Assembly: GCF_000688395.1 (NCBI RefSeq)
Contig: NZ_JIAG01000003.1
Coordinates: 62,001 to 126,000, forward strand
Origin: Haematomicrobium sanguinis DSM 21259
GTDB taxonomy: Bacteria > Actinomycetota > Actinomycetes > Actinomycetales > Micrococcaceae
Direction: 5' to 3'
DNA: 64,000 nt
Shown in pieces: positions 28,125 through 37,291 of this stretch. The notes under the pieces are model-generated. The model was not told the origin of the DNA. It ran no database searches and was given only the letters and a program-made list of their open reading frames with translations. The first letter of the stretch is position 1. Each line of letters starts with the position of its first letter. A program made the position numbers and the translations under genes.

Positions 28125-29905
28125 CCGACAAGCCGAGCGAACACGAGAGCCCCAAGGAAAGCTTGCGCCCGCGCGGCAGCGAACGCAAGCAGGAACGTAA
28201 GCTGGAGCGCAAAAAGGCGAACCGCGCCGAGGCACGGGCCGCGGCGGCGAAAGTCAAGCCGTTTGAAAAGCCCAAGGCCCGCAAACGCGAGACCGCAAGT
28301 GCGCGCGGCACCTCGGGCCGCCGGGTGGTCGGCGTCGCCGCGTCGGCGCTTTTCGGTGTGGTTGCGGTCGGTGCGCTGGGCGCGGCGGCCGTGGGAGCGA
28401 GCGTCATTGACCTGCCCACCCCGGCCGCACCGCGCGATGCCACCATGCAAACCATTCCCGCCGGTCAACTCAGCGCGGTCTGCCCGGCGGCCCCGCAAGT
28501 TCTCAACAGCGCACTCGATGGGACAGACGCGCAGTTCGCCCCGGGCTCCTCATCGGCGTCGGCGCTGGTGTCCGGCACCCTGATGAGCGAACTATCCGGT
28601 GTGTATCCAGAGACAGCGGTGAAGTCCATCGACGGTGCCACGCTCCTGCAACAGGTTGCCGAAGCGCCGAAAGACACCGGGGACCAAGCCGCCGCCCAAG
28701 GGCGCTCCGACAGCGGCTTCACAAACCTGAGCGCCAAGCTCTTCCGCGGCATTGAAGCCGAAGCGGCGAGCGTGGTGACCGCGATGCCGCTCGGCGGACA
28801 AAGCGCATTGGTGTCCTCCTTGAAAACCTACAGCGCCTCGGACGGCGATCTGCAAGGCATAGCAGCGCAGAACTGCACCGCACCGATGAACGACCAGTGG
28901 CTGGTCGGCGCCTCGACCAAGGTCGGCGTGACCTCGGTGTTGAACCTGAGCAACCCGACCCAGACCGCAGCCACCGTGAATCTGAGCCTGTTCGGAGGCG
29001 AGGAGCCCATCGATGCCGCCGGAGCGCGCGGGATACTGGTGCCCCCGGGACAAACAAAATCGATCGTTCTCGCAGGACTTGCCGCCAATCAAGCGGACCT
29101 GGCGGTCCGGGTGCAGAGCACCGGCGCCGCCGTGGGCGCATCGATCCAGACCTCAACGCTGCGCGGCCTCACACCGGGCGGCGTGGACTACATTGCGTCC
29201 AGTGCCGCACCCTCGCTCAAAAAAGTGCTGACCGGTATTCGCCTCGAAGACCCCAAGCTCCTGCGGGATGTCAAGAACAAGACATCGGACGAGCAAGCGA
29301 GCAACGCTTTGCTGATCTCGGCCGCGGGATCCTCTGACGCGACCGTCGAAGTCACCCTAGATTCGACAAAGGGGTCCGTTGATTTCCCAGGCGGTCGCGT
29401 GACAGTGCCCGCAGGCACGGTCACCGAAATCCCACTCGAAGAGGTGCCCGCAGGTAATTACTCGATCACGCTGAATTCTGACGGATTGATCGTGGCGGGT
29501 GTGCGCACGCTCTCGGCAACCGAGGCCGATAAGCCCGTGGATCTCGCGTACGTGAGCGATTCTCCGCAGTTGGGCTCGCAACAACTGGTGAGCCTGCCCA
29601 ACGGTTTCGATGCGCGGCTGTATTTTTCCAGCGGCGACGCGTCCGGGGACATCCGCATGACTCCGGTGGACAGCAACGGGAAGCTCGGCAAGGAAGTCAC
29701 CATGACCACCGCCGCGAACACCACCCTCGAAGTGGACTCGGGAAAGCTCGGCAAGGACACCGCCGCCATACTGGTCTCCGCAAGCGGCGCTCCCAGCTAT
29801 GGCACGCTCACCTTGAGCGCGGGTAATCGGGCCGCGATCGCGACGGTACCGATTCTGCCGGTCGCCGGAGGCACCCAGCAGGTCCCGCTGAGTATCGCGC
29901 CCTAA
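28121..29905 (+). CDS. DUF5719 membrane-anchored protein
   Basis: Protein of 594 aa with a highly charged cytoplasmic N-terminus (Lys/Arg/Glu-rich, residues 1-65), one membrane helix at about 68-92 and a long extracytoplasmic part of repeated beta-sandwich character with Ser/Thr/Ala-rich strands (SVLNLSNPTQTAATVNLSLF, ATVEVTLDSTKGSVDFPGG). DUF5719 proteins follow the whiB-linked glycosyltransferase across actinobacteria; function unknown, probably envelope-related. ATG overlaps the previous stop; TAA overlaps the stop of the convergent gene. Confidence 0.85.
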   Translation: MTDKPSEHESPKESLRPRGSERKQERKLERKKANRAEARAAAAKVKPFEKPKARKRETASARGTSGRRVVGVAASALFGVVAVGALGAAAVGASVIDLPTPAAPRDATMQTIPAGQLSAVCPAAPQVLNSALDGTDAQFAPGSSSASALVSGTLMSELSGVYPETAVKSIDGATLLQQVAEAPKDTGDQAAAQGRSDSGFTNLSAKLFRGIEAEAASVVTAMPLGGQSALVSSLKTYSASDGDLQGIAAQNCTAPMNDQWLVGASTKVGVTSVLNLSNPTQTAATVNLSLFGGEEPIDAAGARGILVPPGQTKSIVLAGLAANQADLAVRVQSTGAAVGASIQTSTLRGLTPGGVDYIASSAAPSLKKVLTGIRLEDPKLLRDVKNKTSDEQASNALLISAAGSSDATVEVTLDSTKGSVDFPGGRVTVPAGTVTEIPLEEVPAGNYSITLNSDGLIVAGVRTLSATEADKPVDLAYVSDSPQLGSQQLVSLPNGFDARLYFSSGDASGDIRMTPVDSNGKLGKEVTMTTAANTTLEVDSGKLGKDTAAILVSASGAPSYGTLTLSAGNRAAIATVPILPVAGGTQQVPLSIAP

Positions 29906-30489
29906 AACCGCTCCTCGGGAAACCGGTAGCGAGGGTCCACGCTCTGCGGCTCTAAGCCCTTGAGCCGGGCGAATTGTTCCACCGTGACATCGTGAATCAG
30001 CGCGGCCAAAGACTCCTGGCCGTGCGCGCGTTGTTGAATCGGCATGCGATAGAGGACGATCCGGGCCGGCGAACTCACCGTCCGGTCCTGCGCTCCCGCC
30101 AGCGCCCCAGCCGAGGGAACCAGCGCTGGGATCGCCTGCCCCAAAGCAATGGGATGGGGTCCGAAAGTATCGGCGCGGGCACCATCTACCGGCACATCGG
30201 GCGCGTCAGGCACGTCCATGAGCACAAAAGCGATGTCGCTGACCTCGTTGCCCCAGAGCTCTTCCAGACGCTCGGCGGACTCCAACATGTAACTTTCAAA
30301 CAGTTCGGTCGGGGTGCGGTGCCACGGGACCGAGGCGGGGTAGAGCGAATTTCGGGGAGCCTTGCCGCGGCGGTTACGCCGCAACCTGCGGGGCACCTGG
30401 CGCGTCGTCTGCCCGTCACGCTCACTCCTGCGCCGCTCGGCATTGGTGCTCTCTGCCACCTTCGCCGGCTCGCCAATTCGCATGGACAT
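29902..30489 (-). CDS. Metallopeptidase-family protein (zincin-like), motif degenerate
   Basis: Protein of 195 aa matching the short actinobacterial zincin-like family (Zincin_1) found between DUF5719 and DUF3499. The family's HExxH helix appears only as LIHDVTVEQFARLKGL, lacking a glutamate directly after the histidine, so catalysis is doubtful; the wider family varies here too. The N-terminus is basic (RRLRRNRRGKAPRN). ATG 30489 is 7 nt after a TAGAGT box, indicating a leaderless start; the second ATG at 30483 is an alternative. Divergent from the DUF3499 gene. Confidence 0.75.
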   Translation of the reverse strand: MSMRIGEPAKVAESTNAERRRSERDGQTTRQVPRRLRRNRRGKAPRNSLYPASVPWHRTPTELFESYMLESAERLEELWGNEVSDIAFVLMDVPDAPDVPVDGARADTFGPHPIALGQAIPALVPSAGALAGAQDRTVSSPARIVLYRMPIQQRAHGQESLAALIHDVTVEQFARLKGLEPQSVDPRYRFPEERF

Positions 30490-30496
30490 AGGGCAC

Positions 30497-30502
30497 ACTC
30501 TA
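30497..30502 (-). promoter_or_regulatory. -10 box TAGAGT, leaderless start
   Basis: TAGAGT on the minus strand ends 7 nt before ATG 30489. Confidence 0.55.
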
Positions 30503-30565
30503 ACGCACCGGGCAACACCCGGGCGTTTGAATAATGTCCTGGGCTATGTTCCGAGATCGGGGCGG

Positions 30566-30571
30566 TACGCT
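30566..30571 (+). promoter_or_regulatory. -10 box TACGCT, leaderless start
   Basis: TACGCT ends 6 nt before the DUF3499 GTG at 30578. Confidence 0.55.
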
Positions 30572-30577
30572 AGATGC

Positions 30578-30997
30578 GTGGTTTCCATTCGACAGTGCTC
30601 GCGTTCGGGCTGCTCTCAGGCAGCGGTCGCAACCCTGACCTACGTGTACGCGGATTCCACCGCGGTCCTGGGCCCGCTGGCGATTCATGCGGAACCGCAC
30701 TCCTATGATTTGTGCGCCGACCACTCCGAGCGCCTGACCGCCCCGCGCGGTTGGGAGGTGTTGCGCCTGGAGATCCCCAGCGAACCGGCGCCCCCGCAGG
30801 GCGATGATCTGCTCGCCCTGGTGGACGCGGTCCGGCAAGCCGCACAGGGAACGCCCACCTCCGCCCAGCGCGCAGGTGGCGGTGAAGGAGCATCCGAGCC
30901 GCATTCCGGACGGCCTAGCGACACGGCACAAGGTAAAACTCGTCTGGCACCGCCGGGTGCGGATCCCAAGCGCTCGCACCTGAGAATTATTCACTAA
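30578..30997 (+). CDS. DUF3499 family protein
   Basis: Actinobacteria-specific protein of 139 aa. The conserved part is residues 1-65: RQCSRSGCSQAAVATLTYVYADSTAVLGPL, then DLCADHSERLTAPRGWEVLRL. Two N-terminal cysteines (CSRSGC) and a later CADH suggest a small zinc-binding fold. The C-terminal half is disordered. GTG 30578 is 6 nt after a TACGCT box; longer upstream readings would extend into the divergent gene. Function unknown. The phosphomannomutase gene that often follows is missing here. Confidence 0.88.
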   Translation: MVSIRQCSRSGCSQAAVATLTYVYADSTAVLGPLAIHAEPHSYDLCADHSERLTAPRGWEVLRLEIPSEPAPPQGDDLLALVDAVRQAAQGTPTSAQRAGGGEGASEPHSGRPSDTAQGKTRLAPPGADPKRSHLRIIH

Positions 30998-31035
30998 TCG
31001 ACACCCCCGCCCCACAGATACACCTGAGAAGGAGC

Positions 31036-31191
31036 ATGATGGCAGAACTCGCGCCCGGATTCGTGGCAATCCTTCGCGAACCGCGAACCCTGGACCACTT
31101 ACGCCAAGAACCGGACGCGCTGGTCGCCATTCGCTCCAAAAAGAGCTATCCGATCGAGGATGGCATTCCGGTACTTTTGCCCCAACGCTGA
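31036..31191 (+). CDS. Trm112-like small protein
   Basis: Short protein of 51 aa ending SYPIEDGIPVLLPQR, the hallmark of Trm112/UPF0434-like proteins, which act as small zinc-binding partners and activators of methyltransferases. The usual CxxC cysteines of full Trm112 are absent. A strong GAAGGAG lies just before ATG 31036 (a second ATG follows at once). It sits 35 nt before ahcY, consistent with a shared methylation-related operon. Confidence 0.75.
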   Translation: MMAELAPGFVAILREPRTLDHLRQEPDALVAIRSKKSYPIEDGIPVLLPQR

Positions 31192-31226
31192 GCACCCCAA
31201 AATCCCCCGACCGATAGAGGACACCC

Positions 31227-32699
<1,473 letters not shown>

Positions 32700-32705
32700 C
32701 CCCCC

Positions 32706-32777
32706 CGTTTCGCATCCCCGTACCGCATTTCAAGAGCCGTATACCGCTCAATATTTGCGGTACGGGGATGCGAAACG
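32706..32777. terminator. Family-B palindrome B3 (22-bp perfect stem)
   Basis: Left arm 32706-32727 and right arm 32756-32777 pair perfectly; the left arm shares its first 21 bases with B1 and B2. The interior carries GAGCCGTATACCGCTC, related to the interiors of B1 and B2. Probable ahcY terminator. Confidence 0.8.
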
Positions 32778-32884
32778 AGGTCAGCGCCGGGCGGGGGCGG
32801 CGCCCGCGGGACCCGCGGCACCCGGGCTAGGCGCGAGGCGCGCGCATGCGGCGCGCCGCGAAACCCGATCCCAGTTTCGCGCCA

Positions 32885-32890
32885 TAAAAT
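32885..32890 (+). promoter_or_regulatory. -10 box TAAAAT of the L,D-transpeptidase gene
   Basis: TAAAAT ends 8 nt before ATG 32899, compatible with a leaderless or near-leaderless mRNA. Confidence 0.5.
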
Positions 32891-32898
32891 AAGTAGCA

Positions 32899-34161
32899 AT
32901 GAGCGAGCTGACTGAACCCCTAGCACCCCGAAAGCGCGGCGGGCTGCGCGTATTGGTGACAATCGCCGTCGTACTTGCGGTGCTCATCGGCGGAGGAACC
33001 GTGGCCGCCCTCACCGCGCCCGCCTGGGCCGGTATGAGCGCGGCAGAGGTGCTGAACCCCAACCCCGCATTGCGCCCGGGCATGTCCGCGCCGCTAGCCA
33101 AGGACATCCACCTCGCTGGCGTCCCCAAGGACAAGGCCACCGAGGTCAACCCCGGCACCCCGATCAAGGTGTCGGCCGATAATGGGCAGGTCCGCTCGGT
33201 CACCCTGGTCGCCAAGGACGGTACCGAGATCGCCGGCAAGGTCAGCGAGGACCAAAAAACCTGGACCAACACCGACAGGCTCGCCTTCAACGCCAACTAC
33301 ACGCTCACCTCCGAGGTCATCGACGCCGCGGGGCAGACGCAGAAAAAGACATCCAGCTTCGCCACCGTCACCACCCCCAACGAGGCCGACGCCTGGATGT
33401 ACCCGATGCCGGACACCACGGTCGGGGTCGGGCAACCGATCGAGATCCGTTTTAGCGAGCCGGTGGAGAACAAGGCGGAGGTGCTCAAGGCCTTTAACGT
33501 CTCCTCCACCAGCAAGCAAGAAGTGAGGGCGCGCTGGGTTAATGACAAGAAGGTGCGCTTCCGGCCCAAGGATTACTGGGCGGCGAACTCGACCATCACC
33601 GTGGATGTGAAGCTTTTCGGCGTCGAGTACGGCAACGGGATGGTCGGCAATTTCGATGACACCTGGAAGGTCAAGATCGGCGAACGCAAGATCGCCGTTG
33701 CGGACGCGAAGTCCAAGCAAATGACCATGTACGTCAACGGCAAAATCGTCAAACAGTACCCGGTCACCATGGGCGGGAAGGACTGGCCCTCATCCAACGG
33801 CGTCAACGTGATCATGGACCAGTACCCCAAGATCCGCTTCGACGCCTCCACCATTGGGCTGAAGCCCGGCGACCCGCAGTGGTATGACCCCTTTGACGCC
33901 AAGAACGCGTCCCGCCTGTCCAACAACGGCGAGTTTGTGCATGAGGCGCTGCCGGCCGCGTTCCCGGTCCTCGGCAAGGAGAACATCTCGCACGGGTGCA
34001 TCGGCATGTCCCCGGAGGCGGCCAAATACTTCATCGACAATATGACCCGCGGCGACGTGGTGGACATCAAAAACGCCGCCGGCCCGCCGATCAGCATGGA
34101 AGCGGGCATGGGGGACTGGAATATTCCCTGGGACAAGTACGCGAACACCCCGGCTGAATAA
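32899..34161 (+). CDS. L,D-transpeptidase (YkuD) with Ig-like domains
   Basis: Envelope enzyme of 420 aa forming 3-3 peptidoglycan cross-links. An N-terminal membrane anchor spans about residues 18-45. Two Ig-like regions follow (around 70-155 and 165-255), then the YkuD domain from about 255. The catalytic stretch is EFVHEAL ... SHGCIGMSPEAAKYF; the cysteine and both histidines are present, but the usual Asn after SHGC(V/I) is Gly. Overall layout matches the mycobacterial Ldt enzymes. The final codon region runs into a copy of the dispersed 13-mer at its stop. Confidence 0.93.
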   Translation: MSELTEPLAPRKRGGLRVLVTIAVVLAVLIGGGTVAALTAPAWAGMSAAEVLNPNPALRPGMSAPLAKDIHLAGVPKDKATEVNPGTPIKVSADNGQVRSVTLVAKDGTEIAGKVSEDQKTWTNTDRLAFNANYTLTSEVIDAAGQTQKKTSSFATVTTPNEADAWMYPMPDTTVGVGQPIEIRFSEPVENKAEVLKAFNVSSTSKQEVRARWVNDKKVRFRPKDYWAANSTITVDVKLFGVEYGNGMVGNFDDTWKVKIGERKIAVADAKSKQMTMYVNGKIVKQYPVTMGGKDWPSSNGVNVIMDQYPKIRFDASTIGLKPGDPQWYDPFDAKNASRLSNNGEFVHEALPAAFPVLGKENISHGCIGMSPEAAKYFIDNMTRGDVVDIKNAAGPPISMEAGMGDWNIPWDKYANTPAE

Positions 34162-34173
34162 CGACGGCGATGC
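34161..34173 (-). repeat. Dispersed 13-mer, copy 8
   Basis: Exact reverse-strand copy whose first base is the last base of the L,D-transpeptidase TAA stop; it lies between two convergent genes. Confidence 0.85.
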
Positions 34174-34224
34174 CCTCACCTCGAGTGGGTGGCCGGCAAT
34201 TTTCCGCGGTTGCCCGAAACCGGG

Positions 34225-35031
34225 TTAGGCGCCCTCGAAGGGGAGCGAGTCGATCCGTTGCGCGCGCGAGGCGACCCGATGTTGCCGTTCGGCGAGCGAG
34301 ACCAGAGAACGCTCGTACCGGATGCTCATGATGGCGCGCAAAACCTCTACCGGCGGAACTGTCTGCGGCGGGCGCGGGGCCACATAGCGAAGCGCCTCGG
34401 TGTACAGCTCGCGCGACATCGCATCCAGCGCTTGCGGGAACATGGTGGGTGCCTGCGCCACGAGTGCGCTCACCCGCCGCGCGAGCGTATCCGGGAGCTG
34501 GGCCAGATCCACGGTGCGAGACCAAGACACCAGTTGCGGTGCGATGAAGGGCTGGAACGTGCTGGTGTGGCGCAACCGGGTGCGAAGCGCAAAGGTCCCG
34601 GCCAAAAGGTCGCCAAGGCGTTGGGCGCGCGGCGCGAAGGTGGAGGTGGCCACGGCGATCGAACCGGCCGACATGTACACCTCCAGGATCGCCACGAGAC
34701 CGCGGATGAGTGCGTGCCGGAAGCGGATCGCGCCGCCATCGCTGCGCACAATGCGGGTACCCATCATGAGGTTCCCGACGCTGCGTCCGCGGGTCATGGT
34801 TTCCACCGCGATCGGTACGATCACGAGTCCGAAAATTATGGCGAGGGTCACCACAGCAATGATGAGCGCGGTATCCATGCGTGAAAACGAGGCGGAAAGC
34901 GCCCAGAGCAACAGCAGCGTGCCAAGAACGTAGATGGCAGTGTCGACGACTCCGCTCACGAGCCGCGAGACCACCGAAGCGGGGCGCAAGTCGAGACTGA
35001 CCGCTTCGGAGGTGACGAGCTCATGGTTCAT
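34225..35031 (-). CDS. RDD-family membrane protein
   Basis: Integral membrane protein of 268 aa with RDD-domain helices: RPASVVSRLVSGVVDTAIYVL, a pair of central helices, and RGRSVGNLMMGTRIVRSDGG with RFRHALIRG following. About 120 C-terminal residues are cytoplasmic and helical. Function unknown; RDD proteins often pair with SpoIIM-like membrane proteins, and here the two genes are divergent. ATG 35031 is chosen because it lies 7 nt after a TAGGAT box; in-frame TTG/ATG codons farther upstream fall inside the promoter. Confidence 0.88.
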   Translation of the reverse strand: MNHELVTSEAVSLDLRPASVVSRLVSGVVDTAIYVLGTLLLLWALSASFSRMDTALIIAVVTLAIIFGLVIVPIAVETMTRGRSVGNLMMGTRIVRSDGGAIRFRHALIRGLVAILEVYMSAGSIAVATSTFAPRAQRLGDLLAGTFALRTRLRHTSTFQPFIAPQLVSWSRTVDLAQLPDTLARRVSALVAQAPTMFPQALDAMSRELYTEALRYVAPRPPQTVPPVEVLRAIMSIRYERSLVSLAERQHRVASRAQRIDSLPFEGA

Positions 35032-35038
35032 GGAGTTC

Positions 35039-35044
35039 ATCCTA
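35039..35044 (-). promoter_or_regulatory. -10 box TAGGAT, leaderless start of RDD gene
   Basis: TAGGAT on the minus strand ends 7 nt before ATG 35031, only 9 nt from the divergent SpoIIM -10. Confidence 0.6.
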
Positions 35045-35053
35045 GCCAAGGCT

Positions 35054-35059
35054 TAGGGT
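35054..35059 (+). promoter_or_regulatory. -10 box TAGGGT, leaderless start of SpoIIM gene
   Basis: TAGGGT ends 7 nt before GTG 35067. Confidence 0.6.
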
Positions 35060-35066
35060 TAGTAGC

Positions 35067-36059
35067 GTGGACATCGAAGCGTTTGCCGCCGTGAACCGGC
35101 CAACTTGGGAACGGTTGCGCGAACTGGTGAACGTCCGGCGCCTCAGTGGGGAAGAGTCCGATGAGCTGCTCAGCCTCTATCAGCGCTCCAGCGCGCACCT
35201 GTCCACGATCCGATCGCTGGCACCGGAAAGCCAGCTCTCGGCCGAACTCTCGCTTCTGCTCGCTTCGGCGCGCGGAAAATTCACCGGTCAGCGCGGCAAC
35301 GCGGTCAGCGAGGTTTCGCGGTTCTTCGCGCTGTACTTGCCGGCCGCCCTCTACCGGTTGCGGTGGGCGACGCTCATTATTTTTGCGATGTTTGTCGGCA
35401 TCGCGCTCTTCTACGGTCTCTGGTTTTCCACCACGCCGGAAGCGGTGCGCGCGGTCGGCACGGATGCCGAGTTGCGCGCCCTCGCCGAAGAAAAATTTGT
35501 GAGCTACTACTCGGAGAACCCGGCCGGATCTTTTGGCACCCGCGTCTGGGTCAATAACGCGTGGATTGCGGCTCAGTGCATTGCGCTGGGCATCACCGGG
35601 GTTTTCCCGATTGCGGTGCTGATCCAAAACGCGGCGAACCTTGGCATCATGGGCGCAATCATGTTCGCCCACGACCGCGGGGACACGTTTTTCATCTACA
35701 TCCTCCCGCATGGCCTGATGGAAATGACCTGTGTGATGATCGCGGCCGCCGCGGGTCTCGGACTCTTTTGGGCCTGGGTGTCCCCGGGGAACCGGCCCAG
35801 ACTCGAAGCGCTCGCGGCCGAGGGGCGGGCGCTTTTCACCGTGGTGATTGGGCTTGCCCTGCTGTTGCTGTTGTGCGGTGTCATCGAGGCCTACGTGACC
35901 CCGAGCGACCTGCCGGTCTTTGTGCGCATCGGCATCGGAGTGGCCCTTTGGCTGGGCTACTGGGTGTACGTTTTTGTGGTGGGTGGGCGCGCCTGGCGAG
36001 CCGGGCACCGTGGCGATCTCGGATCCTTCGACCGCGGTGCCACCGTACTGAGCGCCTAA
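35067..36059 (+). CDS. SpoIIM-family (stage II sporulation protein M-like) membrane protein
   Basis: Membrane protein of 330 aa. A helical cytoplasmic N-terminus (about 1-95, with RPTWERLRELVNVRRLSGEE) precedes five or six membrane helices. The SpoIIM family hallmark GITGVFPIAVLIQNAANLGIMG and the LPHGLMEMTCVMIAAAAGL helix are present. In non-sporulating actinobacteria its role is unknown; it is usually near RDD, MoxR and DUF58 genes, all of which occur in this window. GTG 35067 is a leaderless-type start. Confidence 0.88.
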   Translation: MDIEAFAAVNRPTWERLRELVNVRRLSGEESDELLSLYQRSSAHLSTIRSLAPESQLSAELSLLLASARGKFTGQRGNAVSEVSRFFALYLPAALYRLRWATLIIFAMFVGIALFYGLWFSTTPEAVRAVGTDAELRALAEEKFVSYYSENPAGSFGTRVWVNNAWIAAQCIALGITGVFPIAVLIQNAANLGIMGAIMFAHDRGDTFFIYILPHGLMEMTCVMIAAAAGLGLFWAWVSPGNRPRLEALAAEGRALFTVVIGLALLLLLCGVIEAYVTPSDLPVFVRIGIGVALWLGYWVYVFVVGGRAWRAGHRGDLGSFDRGATVLSA

Positions 36060-36229
36060 CTCGCTCACCACCCCGCGCCGCACGCGTAACGCTCCGGTTG
36101 CAAATTGTGTGCTCCCGGGTGTGGCTACCCCGCTTTTGGAGGGGGTCACAGTATCCTCAAGGAGGAAACTGCCAGGGTCCCGCGTCAAGGGTGCCCTGTC
36201 ACACGCGTGGCTGAGAAAAAGTAGGGAAG
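36060..36229 (+). other. Leader region with thi-box-like sequence
   Basis: 170-nt leader before the TIGR01906 gene. It holds TCCTC/GAGGA and other short hairpins, then AAGGGTGCCC, GTGGCTGAGA and GTAGGGAAG, which echo the 5' half and the closing strand of a TPP riboswitch. The P4/P5 core with the CTGATC and TAATGCC-type elements is not visible between them. It is not called as a riboswitch. Confidence 0.25.
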
Positions 36230-37291
36230 ATGAGCGAAGAGAAATCGCCGAAGGTCGACACACAAGACGACACCGCCCCTGTCCCTACGCCCCAACCCGC
36301 CGAGGCACCCACGGCACAGGTTCGGGTGCACAATCAGGGAACCGCACTTCCCGCCTCGACTTCTAGCATCGACCAGAGTTCGGTTGCCACCCCGGACAAG
36401 GAGAGCGCGCCCGCGGACGCCCAGACCGCGAACGCCCAAACAAGTGACGCGGACGCGACCGGCGCCGCCACCGAACCTCCCACCACTACCGCCCTGTTGA
36501 CGATGCGTCCCCCGGAAGACGAGGTCCGCCGCCGCTCGCAATTGCGCGACGCAGCACCCGAGCGCAGTTACAAAGGGGCACGGGTGGTGCAGACCCTGCT
36601 CGCGATTCTGGTTCCCTTTCTGCTCGTCTTTGGCGCCCTACGGCTCGTGGCCACGCACGTGTTCCTGTGGGTGGAGTACAACCGCCCAGGATTCCCCGCC
36701 GACACTGCGTTCTCCACGGGCGAGCGGGTCGATTACGGCTCCTATGCGGTGGACTACCTCTTTAACTTTGCCTCGCCCGCATACCTTGGCGACCTCATGA
36801 ACAAGAACGAGCAAAACCTGTTCTTGCCCTCCGAGGTTTCCCATATGGCCGATGTCAAGGTCGTCATGCTGATCGGTGTGGCAATTGCCCTGGTGATGCT
36901 GATAGCCGCGATCGTCTTCGCGATCATTTTGGCCCGCAAATACAAGGGCGGTATCCGTCGCGCCCTTTTCGCGGGAAGCGTCGCGACCGCCGTGATTATT
37001 ATTGCGTTGGCCGTCGTGGCGGCGCTCGGCTGGCAGCAGTTCTTCACCGCCTTCCACGAGATTTTCTTTGCGCAGGGTAATTGGCAGTTCCGCTCCACCG
37101 ATACCCTCATCCGGCTGTTCCCGACCCAGTTCTGGATTGACGCCGCCGGCACCGCGGCCGCCCTCGCGCTCTTGGGCGCCATTGTCACGATGATCTTCAC
37201 TTGGCCCACCGCCAAGCGTCGCGCACGCTCCATGGAACTCCAAGAGTTCATCGAGGCCCGGGAACGCGCCGAGGATCAGGCGGCGAGTTAG
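36230..37291 (+). CDS. TIGR01906 (DUF1461) integral membrane protein
   Basis: Protein of 353 aa with about 120 disordered, acidic Pro/Thr/Ala-rich N-terminal residues, then four or five membrane helices starting at VVQTLLAILVPFLLVFGALRL. The extracytoplasmic loop has FPADTAFSTGERVDYGSYAVDYL, and a conserved HMADVKVVM and AFHEIFFAQGNWQF; these are typical of the TIGR01906 family. Function unknown. AGGGAAG precedes ATG 36230. The stop overlaps the stop of the convergent acyl-CoA ligase gene by 4 nt. Confidence 0.85.
   Translation: MSEEKSPKVDTQDDTAPVPTPQPAEAPTAQVRVHNQGTALPASTSSIDQSSVATPDKESAPADAQTANAQTSDADATGAATEPPTTTALLTMRPPEDEVRRRSQLRDAAPERSYKGARVVQTLLAILVPFLLVFGALRLVATHVFLWVEYNRPGFPADTAFSTGERVDYGSYAVDYLFNFASPAYLGDLMNKNEQNLFLPSEVSHMADVKVVMLIGVAIALVMLIAAIVFAIILARKYKGGIRRALFAGSVATAVIIIALAVVAALGWQQFFTAFHEIFFAQGNWQFRSTDTLIRLFPTQFWIDAAGTAAALALLGAIVTMIFTWPTAKRRARSMELQEFIEARERAEDQAAS

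Noticed and set aside
32951-32975. Partial 13-mer in the L,D-transpeptidase signal anchor
   Set aside because: Only 11 bases match and the sequence encodes a hydrophobic TIAVVLAV run; not counted.
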